This document shows positions 8,134 through 17,990 of a DNA stretch of 64,000 bases, one piece after another. The stretch is from Larkinella soli (GTDB lineage: Bacteria; Bacteroidota; Bacteroidia; Cytophagales; Spirosomataceae). Each line of letters begins with the position of its first letter. Positions within the stretch are counted from its first letter, which is position 1. The DNA lies in the NCBI RefSeq assembly GCF_003703975.1, contig NZ_QTJY01000015.1, forward strand, positions 1 through 64,000, written 5' to 3'. The translations under genes and the position numbers were made by a program. Under the pieces are notes generated by a model that was given only the letters and a program-made list of their open reading frames with translations, was not told where the DNA came from and ran no database searches.

Positions 8134-9126
8134 ATGGATGCACAACTTTTACAGAAATATTTAAAAAACGAGTGTAGCCCCGACGAAGCGCTGGTCGTGC
8201 TGGCCTACCTGTCCGGAACCGATGGACAGCAGCATCTGAAACAGCTTCTGGATGTGGACCTGCAATCGCTGGAGGCTCTGCCCCTCGACGAGGCCGAAAA
8301 CCGCACCGCCCGGCAGCTGTTCAACCGGATGCAGATCCGGAAGCAGGCCACGGCCGGGGTGGTTCGTCCGCTCCGGCGTCCGGAACGCCGGTTTACGTGG
8401 CTGGCTGCGGCTGCGGTCACGCTGCTTCTGCTGGCGACCGGCGGCTGGTGGGCCTACCGGCAATTGACTCCCCCCGAAACCGTCACGCTCCGGACCGATT
8501 ACGGCCAGACCCGGCGGGTCGTTCTCCCGGACCGGTCGGTGGTGACGCTGAACGGCAACACCTCCATTACGTACCCGGAAGAGTGGTCGCCGGAGACGCC
8601 CCGGGAGGTATGGGTCGAGGGCGAAGCGTTCTTCGAAGTAGTTCACACCCTTAACCACCAGCGGTTTACGGTACACCTGCCGTCCAACATGAACGTGGAG
8701 GTTCTCGGCACCCGCTTCAACGTCTACACCCGAAAATCCAGAACCCGCGTGGTGCTGAACGACGGACGCATTCAGATGAAGGTGTCCGACGATCCGAACA
8801 ACCACCTCGTGATGAAGCCCGGCGAGATGTTCTTTGCCGACACCCAGGCCAAAGTTTTTTACAAAAAAGCCGTCAACGCGCAGGCCCAGTCGTCCTGGCG
8901 CACCGAAAAACTGGTGTTCGACGGCACGACCCTGCAGGAAATTGCCCAGTTGCTGGAAGACACCTATGGCCTGGAGGTCGTGATCGCCGACCGCGAACTG
9001 CTGCGCCAGAAGTTTTCCGGAACCATTCCCGGCAAAAACGTAGAAACCATTCTCAACGGTTTATCCCGCCTGTTCGACATGAAAATTACGCGCCAACCTG
9101 ATCGAATCATTATTCAGCAAAACTGA
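8134..9126 (+). CDS. FecR-family transmembrane anti-sigma factor
   Basis: 330 residues. A short cytoplasmic N-terminal segment (1-86) would bind the sigma factor. One membrane helix follows at about 87-107 (FTWLAAAAVTLLLLATGGWW), then a periplasmic FecR domain (about 116-215, LPDRSVVTLNGNTSITYPEE) and a C-terminal DUF4974/STN-like domain (about 258-329). The DUF4974 part is thought to contact the STN domain of the partner SusC. The 95-base gap before it contains GGAAT and ATTCC arms (8101-8105, 8116-8120), a possible operator. Only seven bases separate it from susC. Confidence 0.95.
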   Translation: MDAQLLQKYLKNECSPDEALVVLAYLSGTDGQQHLKQLLDVDLQSLEALPLDEAENRTARQLFNRMQIRKQATAGVVRPLRRPERRFTWLAAAAVTLLLLATGGWWAYRQLTPPETVTLRTDYGQTRRVVLPDRSVVTLNGNTSITYPEEWSPETPREVWVEGEAFFEVVHTLNHQRFTVHLPSNMNVEVLGTRFNVYTRKSRTRVVLNDGRIQMKVSDDPNNHLVMKPGEMFFADTQAKVFYKKAVNAQAQSSWRTEKLVFDGTTLQEIAQLLEDTYGLEVVIADRELLRQKFSGTIPGKNVETILNGLSRLFDMKITRQPDRIIIQQN

Positions 9127-9133
9127 ACCCTCT

Positions 9134-12100
9134 ATGAAAAAAGCAGTATCCTTTCTGATAGGAGTCATTCTGGCCGGAACCTTACCGGCCTATTCCCAGA
9201 TGCTGGTGTCCTACAACCATCGGGGTGCGCCCCAGGCTAAAGAGATCGAAGCGCCGGTGGTTACGCTGAAAGCGGCCCTTTCTGAACTGGAACGGCAATA
9301 CCGGGTTTCCTTCATTTACCGCACCGATCTGGTCGATACGAAAGTCATGATGACCAGCCACCGCGAGCGGAATGTCGAAGACGCCCTGTCGAACCTGCTC
9401 GCCGACAAGGGCCTTACCTACGAAAAAATCCAGAACAACTTTTATATCATTCTGGCCAGCCGGGACCGCAACGCCCGGTTTCTTAGGAAGGTCAGCCAGA
9501 TCGAAAAACGCGGGCTCCCCACCGCCCCCGAAGGGGAAGTCGCGGTTCCGACGGAACTGAACGTGAGCCGGCTGGAGCGGATCGGCTTCTCGATGCTGTC
9601 GGCCGAGCGCCAGGACATTCAGGTGCAGGGCCGGGTGTCGGACCGCAGCGGGCAGGGAATCCCCGGCGTGAGCGTCGTCATCAAGGGAACCACCCGCGGT
9701 ACGACCACCAACGGCCAGGGCGAATACTCGCTCAGCGCCCCGAACAACGCCACCCTGGTATTGAGCTTCGTCGGCTATTCCTCGCAGGAGATTCCGGTCA
9801 ACGGCCGCTCGACGGTCAACGTAACGCTTCAGGAAGACATCCGGGCGCTGAGTGAAGTGGTCGTAGTCGGATACGGTACGCAGAAGCGGGCCGCCGTTAC
9901 GGGCGCCATTTCGTCGGTGACGTCCAAAGAAGTGGCCGAGTTGCCGGTCGTCAACGTGCAGCAGGCCATCCAGGGCCGGGTGCCGGGGGTGTCGGTGGTG
10001 AGCAACGGGGCGCCGGGCGAATCGCCGGTGGTCCGCATCCGGGGCATCGGGTCCATCAACTACGCTTCCAATCCGCTGTATGTCATCGACGGCTTTCCGA
10101 CCGGTGACCTCAATAACTTCGACACGCGGGACATTGAAACCGTCGATGTGCTGAAAGACGCATCGGCCGCGGCCATCTACGGATCACGGGCGGCCAACGG
10201 CGTCATCATCATCACGACCAAGCGGGGCAGCACCGACGGCCGGATGCACGTCAGCTACGACGGCTACGTGGGCACCCAGAGCGCCTGGCGCACCCTCGAC
10301 GTGCTGAATACCGAAGAGTACATCCGGTACGGCACCGCCCTGCGGACCAATGCCGGCCAGGCCCTTCCGGCCCGGTTCAATGCCATGAACGATCCCATTT
10401 ATCCGGGCGCGACCCAGACGTATGCGCAGACGAATACCGACTGGCAGGATCAGCTGTTCCGCTCGGCGCCGATGACCCAGCATAACATATCGCTTTCGGG
10501 CGGAAACGACCGGTCGCGGTTCTATTCGTCGGCCGGGTATTTCAGCCAGGAGGGGATCATGCTCGGAACCAGCTACCGGCGCGGTAACTTCCGGATCAAC
10601 TCCGACCACAAGATCAGCAAGCGGTTCACCTTCGGTCAGTCGCTGACGATTTCCTACGACGATAAGTATAACGAGAACAACAGCGGGGGACGGACGCAGA
10701 TCAAGCACATGCTGCACATGACCCCATATATGCCCGTTGAAGACCCGACCAGAGTGGGCGGCTACCGCGGTCCGGACGGCTCCGACGGCAGTGACCCGCA
10801 GAACCCGGTGCGGATTGCCGTGCAGGACCGGGACAACACGCAGCGGCTGAAGTTCCTGGGGAGCGCCTTCCTGGAGGTCGGCATCACCGACTGGCTGAAA
10901 TACCGTTTCACGGGCGGCATCGATTATGTTCAGGCCCGGCAGTACATCTTCCTGCCGATCTACAACGAGAGCTTCAACGCCCGGAATCCGGCCGTGGTCA
11001 CCGACAACCGGACGACCTACACCTCTCCGCTGTTTACCAACCAGCTCACCTTCGACAGAAACTTCGGCCAGCATCACCTGAACGTGGTGGCGGTCGCCGA
11101 GCGGCAATCGGGAACGTCCATCATCCTGAACACCAGCGGCCAGGCGGCTTCCAATACCATCCGCGAGCTGACCGGTCTGGCCAACCAGACGGCGCAGGGC
11201 AGCCGCGAGAAATACGTGCTGTTCTCCTATCTGGCCCGGGCCAACTACGATTACGCCAACAAATACCTGTTGAGTGCCTCCTTCCGCCGGGACGGTTCGT
11301 CGCGGTTCGCCCCCGGCAAGAAGTGGGGGAACTTTCCCTCGGTTTCAGTGGGCTGGCGGATCAGTGAGGAAGCCTTCATGAAGAACTCGCCCGCCGTATC
11401 CGAACTGAAGGTGCGGGCCAGCTACGGCTCGATGGGCTTTAACGAGATCGGTAACTATCCCTGGCAGGTGGCCGTCAGCCAGACGACCAACGCCGTCCTC
11501 GGCGGTGCCGTGACGCAGGGCACGTACTTCGACCGTCTGGGCAACACCGATCTGCAGTGGGAGGTGACGAAGATGGGCAACATCGGTATAGACCTCGGTC
11601 TGTTCAACAACAGCATCACGCTGTCGGCCGAAGCTTATGACCGCAAAACCGACGGGCTGATTCTGAACCAGCCGGTAGCGCCCTCCATCGGGTATTCCAA
11701 CTCACCGATCGCCAACGTGGGCAGCATGCGCAACCGCGGCTTCGAGCTTCAGCTGGGGTATAATAAAACCTCCGGCGACTTCCGGTTCAATGCGTCGGCC
11801 AACCTCGGCCTGGTTCGGAACAAGGTGCTGAGCCTCGGCCCCGAGATTTCCCCGATCCTGACGGGCAGCAACGCCGACTACGGCGGCTACGACATCACCC
11901 GCACCGAAGCCGGGCAGCCGATCCAGTACTTCTACGGCTGGAAAGTGGCCGGTATTTTCCAGAGCGACGAAGAGGTCAAATCCGCAGCGAAGCAGGATAA
12001 CGCCAAACCCGGCGACATTCGCTTCGTCGACATCGACGGCAACGGGGTGATCGATGCCGGCGACCGGACCAATCTCGGTAACTTCATCCCCGACTTTACC

Positions 12101-12598
12101 TACGGGGCCAACTTCTCGGCCAATTACCTCGGCTTCGACCTGTCGCTGTTCCTGCAGGGGGTGCAGGGGAACAAGATCTTCAACGGAACGAAGGTGCTGC
12201 GTCAGGGTATGCTGCGGCTGTTCAACGCCGGCACGGAAGTGCTGAACGCCTGGACGCCGACCAACACGAATACCGACGTTCCGCGGGCGGTCGACGGCGA
12301 CCCGAACCGCAACAGCCGGACCTCCGACCGGTTCATCGAAGACGGTTCCTACCTGCGTCTGAAAAACCTGAGCATCGGGTATTCCATCCCGGCCGACCGG
12401 CTTCAGTCCTGGACCCGTTCGACGCTCTCCCGCGCCCGGATCTATGTATCAGGACAGAACCTTCTGACGTTTACCAAATATACCGGCTACGACCCGGAAA
12501 TCGGCTCCCGCTACAACCAGACGCTGACCAATGGGATCGACTACGGGCAGTATCCGGTGGCCCGGAGCTTCACGGTCGGGATTCAGATCGGTTTTTAA
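9134..12598 (+). CDS. SusC/RagA-type TonB-dependent outer-membrane transporter with STN domain
   Basis: 1154 residues. Order: signal peptide (1-22), STN signalling domain (about 43-108), carboxypeptidase-regulatory-like beta domain (about 162-233), plug (about 246-365, EVVVVGYGTQKRAAVTGAIS) and a 22-strand-type beta-barrel to the C-terminus (ending in Phe). The STN domain marks it as a transducer, able to signal to the preceding FecR as well as import substrate. SusC barrels take up oligosaccharides or peptides together with a SusD lid using TonB energy. The substrate cannot be read from the sequence. Confidence 0.97.
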   Translation: MKKAVSFLIGVILAGTLPAYSQMLVSYNHRGAPQAKEIEAPVVTLKAALSELERQYRVSFIYRTDLVDTKVMMTSHRERNVEDALSNLLADKGLTYEKIQNNFYIILASRDRNARFLRKVSQIEKRGLPTAPEGEVAVPTELNVSRLERIGFSMLSAERQDIQVQGRVSDRSGQGIPGVSVVIKGTTRGTTTNGQGEYSLSAPNNATLVLSFVGYSSQEIPVNGRSTVNVTLQEDIRALSEVVVVGYGTQKRAAVTGAISSVTSKEVAELPVVNVQQAIQGRVPGVSVVSNGAPGESPVVRIRGIGSINYASNPLYVIDGFPTGDLNNFDTRDIETVDVLKDASAAAIYGSRAANGVIIITTKRGSTDGRMHVSYDGYVGTQSAWRTLDVLNTEEYIRYGTALRTNAGQALPARFNAMNDPIYPGATQTYAQTNTDWQDQLFRSAPMTQHNISLSGGNDRSRFYSSAGYFSQEGIMLGTSYRRGNFRINSDHKISKRFTFGQSLTISYDDKYNENNSGGRTQIKHMLHMTPYMPVEDPTRVGGYRGPDGSDGSDPQNPVRIAVQDRDNTQRLKFLGSAFLEVGITDWLKYRFTGGIDYVQARQYIFLPIYNESFNARNPAVVTDNRTTYTSPLFTNQLTFDRNFGQHHLNVVAVAERQSGTSIILNTSGQAASNTIRELTGLANQTAQGSREKYVLFSYLARANYDYANKYLLSASFRRDGSSRFAPGKKWGNFPSVSVGWRISEEAFMKNSPAVSELKVRASYGSMGFNEIGNYPWQVAVSQTTNAVLGGAVTQGTYFDRLGNTDLQWEVTKMGNIGIDLGLFNNSITLSAEAYDRKTDGLILNQPVAPSIGYSNSPIANVGSMRNRGFELQLGYNKTSGDFRFNASANLGLVRNKVLSLGPEISPILTGSNADYGGYDITRTEAGQPIQYFYGWKVAGIFQSDEEVKSAAKQDNAKPGDIRFVDIDGNGVIDAGDRTNLGNFIPDFTYGANFSANYLGFDLSLFLQGVQGNKIFNGTKVLRQGMLRLFNAGTEVLNAWTPTNTNTDVPRAVDGDPNRNSRTSDRFIEDGSYLRLKNLSIGYSIPADRLQSWTRSTLSRARIYVSGQNLLTFTKYTGYDPEIGSRYNQTLTNGIDYGQYPVARSFTVGIQIGF

Positions 12599-12651
12599 TG
12601 GAGAACTTCACCAACATAATTTGAACGATAGAATTTAAATTGATAAACACC

Positions 12652-14187
12652 ATGAGAAATAAGTTCATAGGAAAGGGAATCCTTCTGGTTGGGCTGCTCC
12701 TGGGATGCAGCGAAAGCGACCTGGATCAGGTGAACCCGAACCAGATTCTCACCGATCAGTATTTCAAGGATTTGTCGGAACTGACCAAGGGCGTCAATTC
12801 CATCTATGCCATCCAGCAGTCGGCTAACCTCCTGGGCCGGGAATACTGGTTCCTGCATGACCTGCGCAGCGACGACGTGGCGACCGGCGGTGGGCAGCTC
12901 GAAACGCCCCGGAACCAGTTGCTTACCGGCGTCCATGACCCGGCCAACGGGGTGATGAACAGCGTCTGGAACGGTCTGTACCGGATGATCCACCGCGCCA
13001 ACGTGGTGATCGACCGGGCCGCCCAGGTGACCGACGGCACCGCCGAACAGCGCAATCAGGTGGTGGGCCAGGCCAAGTTTCTGCGGGCCTGGGCCTACTA
13101 CGAACTCGTCAGCCTGTGGGGCGGGGTGCCGCTCTATAACAGCTACGTCACGTCGGTCGGCGGTTCACAGCCCCGGGCCACCGAGGATCAGGTATACCAG
13201 CAGGTCATCGCCGACCTGAAAGACGCCCAGGCGGCCCTTCCGCTGAAGTTCGAGGGAGCCGACCTCGGCCGGGCCACCCGCGGAGCCGCCAGTACCCTGC
13301 TCGGCCGGGTGTATTTGCAGCGCGGGGAGTACGCCAACGCCAAAACCGAGCTTCAGAAGGTCATCGACTCGAAACAGTATTCCCTGGTCGATAACTACAA
13401 CGACAACTTCCTGGAAGAAACGGAGTATAACCCCGAGTCGATCTACGAAGTGGCTTTCTCCAAAGTCGGGGACTTTAACTGGGATGCGGACGGCAACGGG
13501 AACGGGAACGAAACTACCCCGCGCAGCCAGGAATATGCCGCCATCGGCTGGCGCAACCTGATTCCGTCCAACAAACTGCTGGCCGAGTATGAAAATACGG
13601 CCAAAGGCGACGAGAAAACCGATCCGCGGCTTCTGTACTCGTTCTATTTCATCGGCGACAAGTTCAACGGCGACAAAAACACCCTGACCGACGCCCAGGT
13701 ACAGGGCAACACCTCGGTGCTGGCCGGTAAGGAGCAGAAGATCAGCTGGCGGAAATATTCGGCCATGTATAAAACCGCCGATACCTATTATACTTCCGGG
13801 ATCAACTTCCGGCTCATGCGCTACGCCGACGTGCTGCTGATGATGGCCGAGGCCGAAAACGAAGCCGGGACGCCCCAGGCCGCCATCGGCTACCTGAACC
13901 AGGTCCGCGCCCGCAAGAGCGTGGCCATGCCGCCGTATCCGACCAAAAGCTTCCCGGTGAACTCCAAAGCCGAAATCTTCCGGGCCGTTCAGCACGAGCG
14001 GGAAGTGGAACTGGCCGGCGAACAGTTGCGGAACCGCGACCTCCTGCGGTGGCGGAAACAGAACAAGCTGACCGCCGAACCGCTGACCTACTTTCAGAAA
14101 GGCAAACACGAACTGCTGCCGATTCCGCAGGCCGAAATCGACAACAACGATAAACTGGAGCAGAAAGACCAGAACCCCGGTTATTGA
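12652..14187 (+). CDS. SusD/RagB-family surface lipoprotein
   Basis: 511 residues. I choose the ATG at 12652 rather than the in-frame TTG at 12640 because it gives a clean lipoprotein signal (MRNKF...LVGLLLGC) with the lipidated Cys at 19. The body shows SusD features: the N-terminal QVNPNQILTDQYFKD, TPR-like helices (AKFLRAWAYYELVSLWGG) and the C-terminal ERLELAGE-class motif (HEREVELAGEQLRNRDLLRW). It forms the hinged lid over the SusC barrel on the cell surface and binds substrate. A terminator follows, although the next gene is probably related in function. Confidence 0.96.
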   Translation: MRNKFIGKGILLVGLLLGCSESDLDQVNPNQILTDQYFKDLSELTKGVNSIYAIQQSANLLGREYWFLHDLRSDDVATGGGQLETPRNQLLTGVHDPANGVMNSVWNGLYRMIHRANVVIDRAAQVTDGTAEQRNQVVGQAKFLRAWAYYELVSLWGGVPLYNSYVTSVGGSQPRATEDQVYQQVIADLKDAQAALPLKFEGADLGRATRGAASTLLGRVYLQRGEYANAKTELQKVIDSKQYSLVDNYNDNFLEETEYNPESIYEVAFSKVGDFNWDADGNGNGNETTPRSQEYAAIGWRNLIPSNKLLAEYENTAKGDEKTDPRLLYSFYFIGDKFNGDKNTLTDAQVQGNTSVLAGKEQKISWRKYSAMYKTADTYYTSGINFRLMRYADVLLMMAEAENEAGTPQAAIGYLNQVRARKSVAMPPYPTKSFPVNSKAEIFRAVQHEREVELAGEQLRNRDLLRWRKQNKLTAEPLTYFQKGKHELLPIPQAEIDNNDKLEQKDQNPGY

Positions 14188-14243
14188 TCCTTTATTCCTA
14201 AACCGATATTCCTGAACTGGAATTTACCTAAACCGAAATCCGG

Positions 14244-14274
14244 AAAGCCCTTACCGCCTGGTGGGGGCTTTTTT
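14244..14274 (+). terminator. Terminator after susD
   Basis: AAAGCCC (14244-14250) pairs with GGGCTTT (14265-14271), with an inner ACC/GGT pairing and a TTTTTTG tail. It may attenuate transcription into the downstream FG-GAP gene rather than end the operon. Confidence 0.7.
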
Positions 14275-14322
14275 GTGCAAACTGGATTTTGGTAACTTAC
14301 CGCCGTGTCGCCGAGAAACCCT

Positions 14323-17300
14323 ATGATCCTGAGATTTGCCACGCTGCTGCTCACGCTGCTTTCCCTGACGGCCGGCTGCCGGAAGGAAACCCGCTTCGAA
14401 CTGCTCGACGCCGGTGAGTCAGGCATCGACTTCGCCAATACCATCACCGAATCCGACACGCTGAACGTGCTGGCTTTCGAATATATCTACAACGGCGGGG
14501 GTGTGGGCGTCGGGGATGTCGACGGCGACGGGTTGTCCGACATTTTCTTTGCCGGAAATACCGTGTCCAGCCGGTTATACCTGAACAAAGGCGGCATGAA
14601 GTTTCAGGACGTTACCATCCCCGCCGGTGTATCCACAACCACCTGGTGTACGGGCGTTTCCATGGTCGACCTCAACCAGGACGGACGGCTGGACATCTAC
14701 GTCTCCACGATCCACCCGAAACCAACCGGGTCGGTGCCGAATCTTCTGTTTATCAACCAGGGAAACGGTTCCGACGGGGTTCCGCGCTTTCAGGAGATGG
14801 CCGGCCGGGCCGGGCTGGCCGATTCCAGCTACTCGACCCAGGCGGCTTTTCTGGACTACGACCGCGACGGCGACCTCGACTGCTACCTGCTCACCAACGC
14901 CCTCGAATCCTATAACCGCAACAACGTCACCGGCCCCCGCAACGACGGCAGCGCCCGCAGTCTGGACCGGCTCTACCGCAACGACGGCCCTGCAGCCGGA
15001 AAGGGCAGCCTGCCGGTATTCAGGGACGTCTCGAAGCAGGCCGGGATCGTGCACGAGGGCTGGGGGCTGGGCGTGATCGTCAACGACATCAATCAGGACG
15101 GCTGGCCCGACGTCTACGTCGCCAACGATTTTCAGTCGAACGACGTGATGTATATCAACAACCAGGACGGAACGTTCCGCAACCGCATCGCCGACGCACT
15201 CAAACACCAGAGTCACAACAGCATGGGCGTGGATATGGCCGACATTAACAACGACGGTCTGAACGAGATCGCCGTGGCCGACATGCTGCCCGATGATAAC
15301 CTGCGGCAGAAAACCATGTTCTCGATGGTCAACTACGACCGGTTTCAGATGGCCCGCCGGCTCGGCTATCAGCCCCAGTACATCCGCAACGTGCTTCAGT
15401 TCAACCGGGGGGCCTTGCCGGAGGGTTCGGCCGGAGCCGGAAAGGAAGCCGGCCGCGACGTTCCGCGCTTTTCGGACATCGGGTATCTGGCCGGAGTGGC
15501 CGCCACGGACTGGAGCTGGAGCACGCTGTTCGCCGATTTTGACAACGACGGTTTTCGGGATCTCCTGATTACCAACGGCTACCGAAAGGACGTCACGAAC
15601 CTCGACTTCGCGAATTACAATCAGAATGCCTCCATGTTCGGGACCGACGAGACCCGGCGCAAGCGGATCACCGATCAGTTGAAGGACCTGGAAGGGGTCT
15701 ACAAGCCCAAGTTCATGTACCGTAACGACAACGACGGCCGGACCTCCTCGCTGACCTTCACCGACCAGGCCGCCGCCTGGGGCCTCGACCAGCCCTCCTA
15801 TGCCAACGGCACGGCCTATGCCGACTTCGACAACGACGGCGACCTGGATCTGGTCATGAACAACATCAACGACCGGGCTTTTCTGTACCGGAACCGAACC
15901 ATCGACGGCGCCGGAGAAGAGGCCGGCAAAAAAGCCGGAAATTACCTGCGCATTCAGCTACGGGGCAAACCGGGAAACCTTTCCGGGCTGGGCGCCAGAG
16001 TGAGCCTGTTTTACCATGATGCCGGTCGGACCTCGCTCCGGCAGTATGCCGAGCAGGCGGTGCAGCGGGGTTATGAATCGACCGTCGAGCCGGTGCTGCA
16101 TTTCGGGTTCGGCTCCGTCGCAGCGATCGATTCTCTGAAGATCGTCTGGCCGGACGGAACCGGGCAGCTTCTGGTCCGACCGGGCATCAACCGGATGCTG
16201 ACCCTGGCGCAGGCCCAGGCGAACCCGGTGCCGACTGATTTTCTGACGCGAAGGCCCGGGCCGCGGGCGACGAGACCGCTTTTTGAGGAAGTTTCGAAGA
16301 TTTCCGGTCTGGCCTTCCGGCATGACGAGGACGATTTCGTCGATTACAAGATGCAGCAGACGACGCTCCACCAGAAACACTCGCAGATCGGGCCGGGGGT
16401 CGCCGTGGGCGACGTGGACGGCGACGGGCTGGACGATCTGTATCTGGCGGGAGCCGCCCGCAAACCCGGGACCCTGTTTCTTCAGAAAGCCGACGGCACC
16501 TTCCGCCGGTCCGACCTGCCGGCCAAAACCGAGGAGGAAACCGGCGTGCTGCTGTTCGACGCCGACAACGACGGCGACCTGGATCTGTATGCGGCTTCGG
16601 GCAGTACGGAATTCGGCAAAGATTCGACCCGATACCGCGACCGGCTGTACAAAAACGACGGCAAAGGCCGCTTCCGACCCGACACCCTGGCCCTTCCGCC
16701 CGATGCATCCAGCGGCTCCTGCGTGACGGCCGCCGACTACGACCGCGACGGTGACCTCGACCTGTTCGTGGGCGGCCGCATCATCCCGCGCGAATATCCG
16801 CGCCCGGCCCGCAGCGGCCTGCTCCGCAACGAGGGCGGGCGGTTTACCGACGTCACCGAACAGGTGGCCCCCGGCCTGTCGCGGATCGGGCTCGTCTGCG
16901 CGGCCCTCTGGACCGACACCGACAATGACGACTGGCCCGACCTCCTCCTCGCCGGCGAATGGATGCCGATCACCCTCTTCAAAAATAACCGGGGGCAAAC
17001 ATTCAATCATTCAGCAACTCCATCATTCAATCATTCCACCGGCTGGTGGAACAGCCTCACCGCCGGTGATTTCGACAACGACGGCGACATGGATTACGTG
17101 GCCGGAAACGTCGGGCTGAACGGCCGCTATCGGGCCTCGGAACAGCAGCCGGTATCGCTCTACGCCAATGATTACGACAAAAACGGATCGCTCGATCCCA
17201 TCATGAGCGCCTACAACGGCGGGAAGGAATACCCGGTGCATCCGCGCGAAACCCTGACCGACCAGATGCCCTCGTTCCGGCAGAAGTTTCAGCTTTTCTC

Positions 17301-17958
17301 CGTTTACGGCAGGAGCGGCCTTCAGGAGGTGCTGCCCGAGCCTACCCGCGCGGGGGCCATCGTCCGGCGGGCCACCTGGTTTGCGTCGACCTACATCGAA
17401 AACCAGGGAGCCGGGCGGTTTGCGCTGCGGCCCCTTCCGGTGGAAGCGCAGCTGGCCCCCGGCTTCGGAATGCGGCCCATCGACTTCGACCGCGACGGCC
17501 ACCTCGACCTGCTGATGGTGGGCAACAACTACGCGTCCGAGGTGCTGACGGGCTGGTACGACGCCGGAATCGGCCTGTGCCTGCGGGGCGACGGGAAGGG
17601 CGGTTTTGTGCCGCTGCCGCTTTCCCGAACCGGCTTTCTGGCCGACGGTGATGCAAAGGGGCTGGCCGAGGTCGCCCTGAAGGACGGCCGTTCGTTGCTG
17701 GTGGTGACCCAGAATCAGGACAGCCTGCGGGCGTTCCGGCACACCGGCCACCCGCCCGGGCAGCGGGTGACCCTGCGCCCGGATGACCGGTATGCGCTGG
17801 TTTCCCTGAAAAATGGCCGCCGGCGGAAAGTAGAATTTTCGTGGGGTTCGACTTATCTGTCACAATCCACCCGATTGTTTGCCGTGCCGCCGGGAGCCGT
17901 CTCTCTGATGATTGTTGCGCGGAACGGGGCAAAACGCCGGGTGGCAGCCGTGCCTTAA
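14323..17958 (+). CDS. FG-GAP/VCBS-repeat lipoprotein with ASPIC/UnbV (CRTAC1-like) domain
   Basis: 1211 residues from the ATG at 14323, which gives a lipobox ending at Cys19 (LLTLLSLTAGC). I count 14 calcium-loop motifs of the DxDxDGxxD type (DVDGDGLSD, DYDRDGDLD, DFDNDGDMD and others) in two sets, the larger before and the other after an ASPIC/UnbV domain at about 545-625. These repeats build beta-propellers. Related proteins follow many susCD pairs in Bacteroidota and are thought to bind or process glycans at the surface; no reaction is established. A low-GC stretch at 17001-17037 encodes FNHSATPSFNHS and looks like an intergenic repeat that has entered the gene. Confidence 0.9.
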   Translation: MILRFATLLLTLLSLTAGCRKETRFELLDAGESGIDFANTITESDTLNVLAFEYIYNGGGVGVGDVDGDGLSDIFFAGNTVSSRLYLNKGGMKFQDVTIPAGVSTTTWCTGVSMVDLNQDGRLDIYVSTIHPKPTGSVPNLLFINQGNGSDGVPRFQEMAGRAGLADSSYSTQAAFLDYDRDGDLDCYLLTNALESYNRNNVTGPRNDGSARSLDRLYRNDGPAAGKGSLPVFRDVSKQAGIVHEGWGLGVIVNDINQDGWPDVYVANDFQSNDVMYINNQDGTFRNRIADALKHQSHNSMGVDMADINNDGLNEIAVADMLPDDNLRQKTMFSMVNYDRFQMARRLGYQPQYIRNVLQFNRGALPEGSAGAGKEAGRDVPRFSDIGYLAGVAATDWSWSTLFADFDNDGFRDLLITNGYRKDVTNLDFANYNQNASMFGTDETRRKRITDQLKDLEGVYKPKFMYRNDNDGRTSSLTFTDQAAAWGLDQPSYANGTAYADFDNDGDLDLVMNNINDRAFLYRNRTIDGAGEEAGKKAGNYLRIQLRGKPGNLSGLGARVSLFYHDAGRTSLRQYAEQAVQRGYESTVEPVLHFGFGSVAAIDSLKIVWPDGTGQLLVRPGINRMLTLAQAQANPVPTDFLTRRPGPRATRPLFEEVSKISGLAFRHDEDDFVDYKMQQTTLHQKHSQIGPGVAVGDVDGDGLDDLYLAGAARKPGTLFLQKADGTFRRSDLPAKTEEETGVLLFDADNDGDLDLYAASGSTEFGKDSTRYRDRLYKNDGKGRFRPDTLALPPDASSGSCVTAADYDRDGDLDLFVGGRIIPREYPRPARSGLLRNEGGRFTDVTEQVAPGLSRIGLVCAALWTDTDNDDWPDLLLAGEWMPITLFKNNRGQTFNHSATPSFNHSTGWWNSLTAGDFDNDGDMDYVAGNVGLNGRYRASEQQPVSLYANDYDKNGSLDPIMSAYNGGKEYPVHPRETLTDQMPSFRQKFQLFSVYGRSGLQEVLPEPTRAGAIVRRATWFASTYIENQGAGRFALRPLPVEAQLAPGFGMRPIDFDRDGHLDLLMVGNNYASEVLTGWYDAGIGLCLRGDGKGGFVPLPLSRTGFLADGDAKGLAEVALKDGRSLLVVTQNQDSLRAFRHTGHPPGQRVTLRPDDRYALVSLKNGRRRKVEFSWGSTYLSQSTRLFAVPPGAVSLMIVARNGAKRRVAAVP
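17001..17037 (+). repeat. ATTCAATCATTC repeat inside the FG-GAP gene
   Basis: Two copies of ATTCAATCATTC (17001-17012 and 17025-17036) separated by AGCAACTCCATC. The unit matches the right arm of the intergenic palindrome at 51429-51441 over TCAATCATTC. Composition is far more AT-rich than the flanking coding DNA, and the reading frame stays open. Confidence 0.6.
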
Positions 17959-17961
17959 ACC

Positions 17962-17980
17962 GGCGGGCAGACCGCCCGCC
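17962..17980. other. Stem-loop between the FG-GAP and DUF2264 genes
   Basis: GGCGGGC (17962-17968) and GCCCGCC (17974-17980) with an AGACC loop lie 10 bases before the DUF2264 start. No T-run follows, so it is not a standard terminator. It may stabilise the upstream message end or modulate translation. Confidence 0.4.
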
Positions 17981-17990
17981 AAACCACCGC

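Noticed and set aside
17962-17980. Terminator after the FG-GAP gene
   Set aside because: Strong stem but no T-run follows, and the next gene starts ten bases later; kept only as a stem-loop.
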